Shown here: positions 1 through 6,358 of the stretch, in pieces
Position numbering within the stretch: the stretch's first letter is position 1
How the letters are laid out: each line of letters begins with the position of its first letter
Assembly: GCA_050732575.1 (NCBI GenBank)
Contig: JBOHRF010000299.1
Coordinates: forward strand, 1 to 6,358
Source of the DNA: JBBDWZ01 sp050732575
GTDB taxonomy: Bacteria > Gemmatimonadota > Gemmatimonadetes > Longimicrobiales > RSA9
Direction of reading: 5' to 3'
Length of the DNA stretch: 6,358 nucleotides
Translations under genes and position numbers: made by a program
The notes under the pieces: model-generated
Told to the model about the DNA's origin: nothing
The model's input: the letters and a program-made list of their open reading frames with translations, nothing else
Databases searched by the model: none

Positions 1-1296
1 CGATCTTCGCGGTTGACCAGCGCGACTGTGCCGCCGTGCGCTTCCGCGATTTGACGGCTCAGGGCAAGGCCAATGCCTGAGCCTTCGGGTTTGGTGGTGA
101 AGAAGGGCACGAACAGATTGGCGTCATCGGCCAGACCGAGTCCCTCATCCAGAATCGTGATCTGCAGCGCATCGGGGTAGGCGATCCAGCCGACTTCGAC
201 GGTACCGCCGGTTTCCAGCGTGGCATCCACCGCGTTCTGCATGAGATTGATGAGCGCCTGCTCGAGCTGATCGGGATCGGCCATGATCTCCAGGTCTGGC
301 GCCGGCCGCACGCGCACGACTGAACGTTGTTCCAGCTCGGCCACGCGTTTGATCAACTCCGCCACCTTGACCGGACGCAGCGTGGGTTTGGGCACGCGCG
401 CCAGTCGCGCGTAACGCGCCATGAAACGGGAGAGCGCTTCCGCGCGCGATGTAATTACGGAGAGTCCTTCACTGACTTCTGGTGCGCGCGGATTCTCTTC
501 CATTTCCTTGTCCAGGATACGGCGCAGGCTGCGCGCAATCGACTGGATGGGGGTCAGCGAGTTGTTGATCTCGTGGGACAACACGCGCACGATGCGGCGC
601 CAGGCCTGTTGTTCTTCCTCGCGCAGCGCTCGCGTCACGTCGGCCAATACCAACAGTCGATGGGGCCGACCATCCTGCCGGAACTTCGAGTGTCGGATCT
701 CCCAACGGCCACGTCCGCCCGGAAACTTGCGATCAACCACGCGTTCCGTTTCGTTTTCCAGATACTCGTCCAGCCCGATCTCATAGGCGTATTGGCCGAC
801 CAGCGCAGGCGCGGGTTTGCCCAACAGCTTGGCGCCCGCGCTGTTGACCACGCGCACGCGATCCTGATCGTCGAAGGCAAAGAGCGCCACATCGATTTCC
901 GCCATTACGTTGGAGAGCAGCGCGGTAGCCTCTACTGCGGATAGCCGCTGCTGGTGCAGCGTCTCACCCAGCGCATTCACCTCGCGCAGCACATCGCCCA
1001 ACACATTGCCGGCGCTGGCGCCCGCGCCGCGCAGTGAGTAGTCGCCTTCGCGCAGTGCGGATAGCAGGTTGACCAGCAGGCGAAGCGGTCGCTCCAGTTG
1101 TCCGTGAGCGGCAATCGCGGCACCGATGGCCAGAGCAGGCAGAACGATGGTGAGCGTCCAGCGCAGCTCCGTGCCGAAGTTCGAGCGCCATACCAGCCAG
1201 AGCGCGGCCGCAATCGCGGGTGCCGCGGCCAGCAGAATCAGTCCTGCTATGGTGCGCTCGAGCGTATGGCGCGCACGCGGTCCGCTGGGCGTCCAC

Positions 1297-1307
<11 letters not shown>
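1..1307 (-). CDS. NtrY-like membrane sensor histidine kinase, 3' end outside window
   Basis: Translating the minus strand from ATG at 1307 gives 435 residues, open at the window edge. Two hydrophobic segments (about 19-40 and 51-68) have almost no periplasmic loop between them. A HAMP-like linker (about 69-120) and a PAS-like domain (about 128-225) follow. The dimerisation box is VLSHEINNSLTPIQ with phospho-accepting His245. The ATPase core shows an N box (NLMQNAVDA, 354-362), G1 (DEGLGL, 387-392), F box (FVPFFTTK, 399-406) and G2 (GSGIGLAL, 409-416), so only the last few tens of residues should be missing. The HEINN-type H box and the PAS plus HAMP layout fit NtrY-type kinases. It should autophosphorylate and pass phosphate to the regulator encoded just upstream. 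The ATG lies inside the regulator's final codons with an 11-base overlap. No strong Shine-Dalgarno is visible, so translational coupling is likely. With so little exposed outside the membrane, the signal is probably sensed in the membrane or cytoplasm (inference). Confidence 0.93.
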
Positions 1308-2661
<1,354 letters not shown>

Positions 2662-2664
2662 GAC

Positions 2665-2678
2665 TTGACGGTAGTCAA
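2665..2678. promoter_or_regulatory. Small inverted repeat just upstream of the regulator start
   Basis: TTGAC-GGTA-GTCAA is a perfect dyad with five-base arms, ending four bases before the preferred ATG of the response regulator. It could be an operator or a small mRNA hairpin that affects initiation. It is short enough to occur by chance, and no promoter boxes frame it. Confidence 0.25.
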
Positions 2679-2709
2679 AGCGTGCTGACGTGGAAAGGCT
2701 TGGTGGACT

Positions 2710-2788
2710 GTCGGCTGCGCCGGGCGCGTTCACGTTGTGAACGGGCGCGCCTCACTTCGTGGGCGGGCGCGTGGCGCCTGCGGCGCAC
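2710..2788. repeat. Modular palindromic repeat array between permease and regulator
   Basis: GGGCGCG occurs three times, at 2722, 2743 and 2765, spaced 21 and 22 bases. Each copy is followed by a different small palindrome: TTCAC-GTT-GTGAA (2729-2741, part of CGTTCAC-GTT-GTGAACG at 2727-2743), CAC-TTC-GTG (2753-2761) and GCGCC-TGC-GGCGC (2774-2786). The array opens with CGGC-TGC-GCCG (2712-2722), the same hairpin core that opens the two longer repeats upstream of the permease. Shared GGGCGCG heads and mostly TNC loops (GNA on the minus strand) tie this array to those repeats. It lies downstream of the permease and upstream of the regulator, so it would be in the 5' leader or promoter region of the regulator. 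Its function is unknown. Confidence 0.6.
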
Positions 2789-2851
2789 CGGCGCCTGTCG
2801 GTTGGCATGTCGAGATCTCTGCGGCTTGCCAGCAACGTGGAGATTCCGCGC

Positions 2852-2864
2852 ACGCCGCTGGCGT
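2852..2864. repeat. Short palindrome in the permease-regulator gap
   Basis: ACGCC-GCT-GGCGT is a perfect five-base-arm palindrome with a three-base loop. It is followed by TAAGCGAGCC and then GGCGCGCC, itself a palindrome (2873-2880). It belongs to the palindrome-dense stretch between the permease and the regulator. Bases 2790-2850 between this palindrome and the GGGCGCG array show no gene and only weak structure (GAGATCTC). Confidence 0.4.
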
Positions 2865-2881
2865 AAGCGAGCCGGCGCGCC

Positions 2882-2922
2882 CTCCGACGCGCATAACGCC
2901 TGCGGCGTTATTCGCGTCGGAG
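2882..2922. repeat. Long hairpin spanning the permease stop codon
   Basis: The arms 2882-2900 and 2904-2922 are 19 bases each and pair with one mismatch (CTCCGACGCGCATAACGCC against GGCGTTATTCGCGTCGGAG), with loop TGC (GCA on the minus strand). The permease TAA stop lies at 2910-2908 inside the right arm, so the last codons (Leu-Arg-Arg-Glu-stop) form one side of the stem. In the permease transcript this would be a very stable 3' stem-loop, able to protect the mRNA or aid termination. No T-rich tract follows on the minus strand, so it is not a canonical intrinsic terminator. Confidence 0.7.
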
Positions 2923-5325
2923 TAACGAAGTGGGATCGGTGGCGGCGGCGCGGCGGGCGGGCAGGTAGCACGCCAGCAGCGCGGTGGTGACGAGCACGAG
3001 CGTGCCGGCGGCAATGGTCAAGAGGCTGGGACGTGCCGCATCGTGCATGAGTCCCTGCATGGCGCGCGCGAGCGCCCAGGCACCGCCCAGGCCGAGCAGC
3101 GTTCCGGCGGTGGTCAGGCGCGCACCCTGATGCATGATGAGTCCGAGCATATCCGACTGGCGCGCGCCCAGCGCGACGCGCACGCCCAATTCGCTGGCGC
3201 GTCGGGCTACGGAATAGGACATGACGCCGTATACACCCAGGCAAGCCAGGATGAGCGCAACCAATCCGAACACGCCCAGCATGCCGGCCGAAGAGCGTTG
3301 GGGCGCCAGTGCGTTGTGGATCACGCGTTCGAGGGAGCGCACATCGCCGGCCGCGAGCGTGGGATCGAGTTGCGCGATGGCACGCTGTGCGTCGGTGGCC
3401 ACGGTGCTGGGCTCGCCTGTGGTGCGCAGCACGATGGACATGGCAACCGGTCCGCGCTGGCGTGCAGCGAAGTGCACCGTGGGTTGGATGGGGTCACCCA
3501 CGTTGGGGTTGTGGCGCGTATCGGCCACCACGCCGATGACCTGCCACCAGATCGTGTCTCCTACCTGACGCAGTCGATGGCGGAGCGGATCCGAGCCGGC
3601 CCAAAGTTGACGGGCCAGCCGATCACTCACAATGACTGCGGGCGTGCTTTCGCGGTGGTCCTGGCTATCGAAATTGCGGCCCCGAATGACCGGGATGTCC
3701 AGCGCCTGAAAGTAGCGATCGGAGACCGTGCGTGAGCGCACGATCGGCATCTCGCCTTCCGCGAGCGCTGGCCGCACGTCATCGGTCACGCGCGTGGCGA
3801 TATCGCTCCAGTCCATGGGCAATATGTTGACCAGCCCAACACTCTCCACGCCGTTCAACGCATGCAATGACTCTTCCAACCGCAGATAGAAATCCGAGCG
3901 TCGCATCGGTGTTTCATACCTGTCCGTGGGCAGCGCGATCTGCATGGTCAGAATGCGTTCGCGGCGAAAGCCGCCGTCGGCATCCAGCAGGCTCTTGAAG
4001 CTGCGCAACAGCAGGCCCGTGCTCACGACCAGCATGAGTGCCAGCGCAATTTCCAGCACGACCAGTGCGTTGCGCGTGCGGTTGCGCCGACGAGAGCCGG
4101 GCGCGTTCTCGCGCAACTCGCCCTGCACGCTCGTGCGCGCCGCCTGCAGCGCGGGCAACACACCAAACACCAGGCTGCTGCCCAGTGCAATGATCAGCGC
4201 AAAGGCGAGGGTGGGCGCATCCACGCGAATGGAGGTCCAGCCCGGATTGAACTTCACCAGCTCGGCCGGAATCGAATTGCGGAACAGCAGTACACCCCAC
4301 AGCGCAATGAGGACGCCGGCCACACCCGCCACCAGGGCCAGCAGTGCGCTTTCCGTGAGCAGCAGGCGAACGATGTCGCCGCGACTGGCGCCCAGCGCCG
4401 TGCGCACGGCCAGCTCGCGCATGCGACCGGTGGCGCGCGCCAGCAGCAGGTTGGCCACGTTGGCGCAGCCGATCAGAAGAACCAGCAACACAGCCAGAAA
4501 TGCAACGCGCAGGTAGGGCCGCGGGTCAGCGCCGTAATAGTGTTGAACCGGTTCCGCCAGCGCGCTCCAGGATTGACGTTCCAGCGGAAAACGCTCAGTC
4601 ACGGTGCGCTCGTGTGCGGCCACTTCCGCGCTGGCCTGATCCACTGTGATGCCTGGTTTCAGCGTGGCAATGACATCGACATAGTTGTTGCCCATGCGAT
4701 CGCTGGCCGCAGTGCCCGCGATGGAAAGCGGCAGCCATAACTCGGCGCCGGGCGGGAACACGAACTCGACCGGCATCACGCCCACGATCTCATGCGTCTG
4801 GCCGTTGATGGCAACGCGCTGGCCGATCACATCGGACTGACTGGCAAAACGGCGCTGCCAGAGTGCATGACTCAGCACTACCACCTGGTCGCGACCGGGC
4901 TGGATGTCTGCCTCGATCAGGGCGCGACCCAGGAGCGGCGCCTGCTTCAGGATGGTGAAGAAACCGGGTGTAACGTAGGCACTGGATACGCGCTCGGGCT
5001 CGGTCGTGCCCGTTAAGTTGACCGCGGACCAATCGATGCCCGCAATCTGCGTGTACGAGCGCAACTCGCGCTGCCATTCCAGAAACGTGGCGGGTGCCAC
5101 GCCATTGAAGTCGCGCCGGGCTTGAGGCGGCATCTCCGTGACGCGCACCACCCGACTGCCCTTGGGGACGGGTACGGGATGCAAAACCAGCGCGCGCGTG
5201 GCACTGTACACCGTGGTCGTGGCGCCCACGCCCAGTGCCAGGCACACAACGGCGGCCAGCATTACACCCGGACTGCGTGTCAATGAGCGCAGGGCGAACA
5301 CGACGTCGTCTTTCCAGCGATCCAT
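2908..5325 (-). CDS. MacB/FtsX-like ABC-type permease, ADOP-type two-module architecture
   Basis: This 805-residue inner-membrane protein has two MacB-like periplasmic core plus FtsX modules in tandem. Membrane segments are about 22-45, 272-295, 322-347 and 372-398 in the first half, and 418-440, 683-705, 735-757 and 767-790 in the second. Large periplasmic regions span about 46-270 and 441-680. FtsX signatures occur twice: RELAVRTALGASRGDIVRLL (303-322) and SELGVRVALGARQSDML (711-727). The end, YLPARRAAATDPTSLLR, is typical of MacB-type permeases. Length, eight segments and the N-terminal WKDDVVFALRSLTRSPG match the family called acidobacterial duplicated orphan permease (ADOP). The substrate is unknown. 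Such permeases may do mechanotransmission or export rather than classical import. No nucleotide-binding subunit is encoded in the window, so it either borrows an ATPase from elsewhere or belongs to the orphan class. The ATG at 5325 has a good ribosome binding site. The stop codon lies in a hairpin. Confidence 0.93.
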   Translation of the reverse strand: MDRWKDDVVFALRSLTRSPGVMLAAVVCLALGVGATTTVYSATRALVLHPVPVPKGSRVVRVTEMPPQARRDFNGVAPATFLEWQRELRSYTQIAGIDWSAVNLTGTTEPERVSSAYVTPGFFTILKQAPLLGRALIEADIQPGRDQVVVLSHALWQRRFASQSDVIGQRVAINGQTHEIVGVMPVEFVFPPGAELWLPLSIAGTAASDRMGNNYVDVIATLKPGITVDQASAEVAAHERTVTERFPLERQSWSALAEPVQHYYGADPRPYLRVAFLAVLLVLLIGCANVANLLLARATGRMRELAVRTALGASRGDIVRLLLTESALLALVAGVAGVLIALWGVLLFRNSIPAELVKFNPGWTSIRVDAPTLAFALIIALGSSLVFGVLPALQAARTSVQGELRENAPGSRRRNRTRNALVVLEIALALMLVVSTGLLLRSFKSLLDADGGFRRERILTMQIALPTDRYETPMRRSDFYLRLEESLHALNGVESVGLVNILPMDWSDIATRVTDDVRPALAEGEMPIVRSRTVSDRYFQALDIPVIRGRNFDSQDHRESTPAVIVSDRLARQLWAGSDPLRHRLRQVGDTIWWQVIGVVADTRHNPNVGDPIQPTVHFAARQRGPVAMSIVLRTTGEPSTVATDAQRAIAQLDPTLAAGDVRSLERVIHNALAPQRSSAGMLGVFGLVALILACLGVYGVMSYSVARRASELGVRVALGARQSDMLGLIMHQGARLTTAGTLLGLGGAWALARAMQGLMHDAARPSLLTIAAGTLVLVTTALLACYLPARRAAATDPTSLLRRE

Positions 5326-5329
5326 GAGA

Positions 5330-5336
5330 CTCCCTC
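5330..5336 (-). promoter_or_regulatory. Ribosome binding site of the permease
   Basis: On the minus strand GAGGGAG ends four bases before ATG 5325. It is the clearest Shine-Dalgarno in the window and supports this start. The other complete or starting genes have no comparable site. Confidence 0.7.
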
Positions 5337-5349
5337 TGGCGGCTGCCCG

Positions 5350-5468
5350 CGTCGGCTGCGCCGACGACCGCTTGCCGGGCGCAAATCGCTACGCGAATTG
5401 GGCGCGCTGCGCGGGCGCGCTTACGCGGGCGCGCTGCGCGTGGGGCGATGCGGCGCGGTGGTCCGAGT
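5350..5468. repeat. Intergenic direct repeat, copy A
   Basis: It opens with the palindrome CGTCGGC-TGC-GCCGACG (5350-5366), continues with CCGCTTGCCGGGCGCA, and contains three tandem units at 5400-5412, 5413-5426 and 5427-5439: GGGCGCGCTGCGC, GGGCGCGCTTACGC, GGGCGCGCTGCGC. It ends in GGTCCGAGT, shared with copy B. Over the first 91 bases a hand alignment to copy B gives about 82 identical positions with two single-base gaps. The tails (after 5440) have diverged more. It lies between the permease start and the candidate promoter, so it would be transcribed as part of the 5' leader. Confidence 0.8.
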
Positions 5469-5487
5469 ATCGTTCGCAGTCATGAGC

Positions 5488-5499
5488 TTGCTAACGCAA
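5488..5499. repeat. Small palindrome between the direct repeats
   Basis: TTGC-TAAC-GCAA is a perfect dyad with four-base arms. A further TTGCT follows at 5503. It would fall in the permease leader if the candidate promoter is right. It could be a binding site, but it is short and may be chance. Confidence 0.2.
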
Positions 5500-5529
5500 A
5501 TCTTGCTCGTGCTTATTCGTCAATCCATT

Positions 5530-5545
5530 GGCCAGTCCAGTGCCA
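5530..5545 (-). promoter_or_regulatory. Candidate sigma-54 (-24/-12) promoter for the permease
   Basis: The minus strand reads TGGCACTGGACTGGCC. The -24 element TGGCAC is perfect, and the invariant GG and GC are separated by exactly ten bases as sigma-54 requires. The -12 box TGGCC departs from TTGCA at its second and last positions. Transcription would start near 5519, giving a leader of about 190 bases that includes repeat copy A. The idea gains weight from the sigma-54 activator encoded downstream of the permease. A TTGACG (5518-5523, minus strand) could instead be a -35 box, but no good -10 follows it. Confidence 0.4.
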
Positions 5546-5595
5546 GCTTGTCTGCGGTGGAAAGGTCTTGCCAGGAAACGAGTTGCCACACCTGA

Positions 5596-5653
5596 CCAGA
5601 AGACGCGACGGCGCCGATTCGCCAACTCGGGAGTGAGCGTTCGCGTTTTCTGG
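5596..5653. promoter_or_regulatory. Inverted repeat, candidate activator binding site
   Basis: CCAGAAGACGCGA (5596-5608) and TCGCGTTTTCTGG (5641-5653) are inverted copies matching at 12 of 13 positions, separated by 32 bases. The centre is about 105 bases upstream of the start predicted from the candidate -24/-12 promoter, inside the range usual for sigma-54 activator sites. The two arms are about 45 bases apart centre to centre, roughly four helical turns. Binding by the response regulator is inference. The site could equally serve the divergent gene. Confidence 0.4.
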
Positions 5654-5666
5654 ACGGCGGCGCGGA

Positions 5667-5784
5667 CGTCGGCTGCGCCGACGGCCGCTTGCCGGGCGCA
5701 GTCGCTGCGCTGACTGGGCGCGCTGCGCGGGCGCGCTACGCGGGCGCGCTTCGCGGTGGACGGCGCGTGCACTGCGGTCCGAGT
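5667..5784. repeat. Intergenic direct repeat, copy B
   Basis: It has the same orientation and order as copy A, offset by 317 bases: the palindrome CGTCGGC-TGC-GCCGACG (5667-5683), CCGCTTGCCGGGCGCA, then three tandem 13-base units at 5716-5728, 5729-5741 and 5742-5754, ending in GGTCCGAGT. The units are GGGCGCGCT followed by G, A or T and then CGC, or close to it: GGGCGCGCTGCGC, GGGCGCGCTACGC, GGGCGCGCTTCGC. Only the central loop base changes. It lies 100 bases before the racemase-family start. Confidence 0.8.
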
Positions 5785-5814
5785 CTAGTTGGCGGCCGAG
5801 CCTGCCATCGTAGG

Positions 5815-5835
5815 CGTGCTCGTGCTCGTGCTCGT
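5815..5835. repeat. Short hexamer tandem repeat
   Basis: CGTGCT is repeated three times without interruption, followed by CGT. It lies about 50 bases before the racemase-family start, near where a promoter would be expected, so copy-number change could alter promoter spacing. With only three copies this is speculative. Confidence 0.5.
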
Positions 5836-5884
5836 CCGTTATTCTTTGGTATGTTCACCTTCGCAACCACCTGAAATGCGAATC

Positions 5885-6358
5885 ATGACTCTTTCTTCCT
5901 CTCTGTCCCACTTCCGGGAGTTCTCACCCGATCCATCGTGGCCGCGCATTGTTACGGTGGATGCGCATACGGCGGGTGAGCCGCTGCGCGTGATCGTGAG
6001 CGGATTCCCTGCGCTACCCGGCGATACGATTCTGGCGCGCCGGCGCGCGGCGCGCGCACAGTTCGACCATTTGCGCAGCGCGCTCATGTGGGAACCACGC
6101 GGGCATGCCGACATGTACGGCTGCATCCTGGTGGCGCCCGAGCGCGCCGATTCTGATTTTGGCGTGTTGTTCACGCACAATGAAGGTTACAGCACGATGT
6201 GCGGTCACGGCATTATCGCGGTGAGCGTGGTCGTGCTCGAGCTGGGCCTGATCGAGCGGCGAGAGCCGATCACCACCCTGCGCATTGATACGCCGGCCGG
6301 ACTTGTGATTGCGTTGGCACTGGTGGAGGAGGGCAGGGTGCGCAGCGTTGCCTTTCGC
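5885..6358 (+). CDS. Proline racemase superfamily enzyme, probably trans-3-hydroxy-L-proline dehydratase-like; 3' part outside window
   Basis: The visible 158 residues are the N-terminal half of a family usually about 330-350 long. They include VDAHTAGEPLRVI (25-37), the substrate-loop segment WEPRGHADMYGCI (69-81) and the first active-site motif HNEGYSTMCGHGIIA (98-112) with catalytic Cys106. In the family this cysteine works with a second residue near position 260. Cysteine there gives racemase or epimerase activity, and threonine gives dehydration of trans-3-hydroxy-L-proline. That residue is outside the window. The HNEGYST context before MCGH and the PRGHADMYG segment are what I recall from the dehydratase clade; 4-hydroxyproline epimerases usually have an NNVGY-like context. 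Two in-frame ATGs exist, at 5876 and 5885. Neither has a Shine-Dalgarno, and the choice adds only three residues. I use 5885. The gene diverges from the permease, so shared function is not implied. Confidence 0.9.
   Translation, partial: MTLSSSLSHFREFSPDPSWPRIVTVDAHTAGEPLRVIVSGFPALPGDTILARRRAARAQFDHLRSALMWEPRGHADMYGCILVAPERADSDFGVLFTHNEGYSTMCGHGIIAVSVVVLELGLIERREPITTLRIDTPAGLVIALALVEEGRVRSVAFR

Larger units (their letters stand above)
5326..5884. other. Divergent intergenic region, 559 bases
   Basis: This region separates the minus-strand permease from the plus-strand racemase-family gene. Open frames within it (up to about 90 codons) run through the GC-rich repeats, lack ribosome binding sites and have no recognisable protein character, so I see no gene. 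It holds two copies of a direct repeat, a candidate sigma-54 promoter pointing to the permease, an inverted repeat, and a short hexamer tandem near the racemase start. Promoters for both flanking genes must lie here unless they are expressed from further away. Confidence 0.8.

Noticed and set aside
327..944. 205-codon plus-strand open frame
   Set aside because: It lies antisense within the histidine kinase, whose H, N, G1 and G2 motifs are intact. It is a by-product of high GC.
2662..2733. 24-residue N-terminal extension of the response regulator from GTG 2733
   Set aside because: It translates the palindromic repeat, is low-complexity (Ala, Pro, Ser), has no ribosome binding site, and the receiver domain normally starts near the first strand. 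ATG 2661 fits better.
3043..3735. 230-codon plus-strand open frame
   Set aside because: It lies antisense to the permease C-terminal module. The composition is His/Arg/Gly-rich and no domain is recognisable.
5350..5784. CRISPR array
   Set aside because: There are only two long copies, the short units are tandem without spacers, and no cas genes are present.
5350..5784. Composite transposon or insertion sequence bounded by the direct repeats
   Set aside because: No transposase is encoded between or beside the copies, and I see no terminal inverted repeats or target duplication.
5788..5806. Possible plus-strand -24/-12 promoter (TTGGCGGCCGAGCCTGCC) for the racemase-family gene
   Set aside because: The distance between GG and GC is eleven rather than ten bases, and sigma-54 promoters tolerate almost no spacing change.
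5827..5855. Sigma-70 promoter with TATGTT as -10 before the racemase-family gene
   Set aside because: No acceptable -35 lies 16-18 bases upstream; the sequence there is the CGTGCT tandem.
5398..5874. Small open frames on both strands in the divergent intergenic region
   Set aside because: They run through the repeats, have Arg/Ala-rich translations, no ribosome binding sites and no family resemblance.

Overview
The window is GC-rich bacterial DNA with dense coding and four protein genes. Two of them run off the edges. The large two-domain MacB/FtsX-like permease of the ADOP type (805 residues), next to an NtrY/NtrC-like pair, suggests a member of the Acidobacteriota, Gemmatimonadota or a related GC-rich lineage such as Xanthomonadales-like Gammaproteobacteria. 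The sequence alone does not settle the phylum.

Layout. Bases 1-2661 (minus strand) hold a two-component pair. The sigma-54-dependent response regulator (1297-2661) comes first in transcription order. The membrane histidine kinase follows (1-1307, last residues outside the window), and the two genes overlap by 11 bases. Bases 2662-2907 are a short gap full of small palindromes. Bases 2908-5325 (minus strand) encode the permease, which has eight predicted membrane segments and no ATPase gene beside it in the window. Bases 5326-5884 are a 559-base divergent intergenic region. It carries two copies of a roughly 119-base direct repeat that flank about 200 bases. Those 200 bases hold a candidate sigma-54 promoter and an inverted repeat placed where an activator could bind. 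From 5885 (plus strand) begins a proline racemase superfamily gene whose N-terminal half resembles the trans-3-hydroxy-L-proline dehydratase clade. It runs off the right edge.

How the parts may work together (inference). The kinase and regulator form one signalling unit. The regulator may act through a -24/-12 promoter upstream of the permease, linking an unknown envelope signal to a MacB-type export or envelope function. The racemase-family gene is divergent and probably metabolically separate.

The least expected feature is the intergenic repeat family. Units begin with GGGCGCG and carry short hairpins whose three-base loops, read on the minus strand, are nearly all GNA (GCA, GTA, GAA). These repeats occur in both intergenic regions. 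A longer hairpin with a GCA loop spans the permease stop codon. I saw no CRISPR array, tRNA, rRNA, insertion sequence or defence system.
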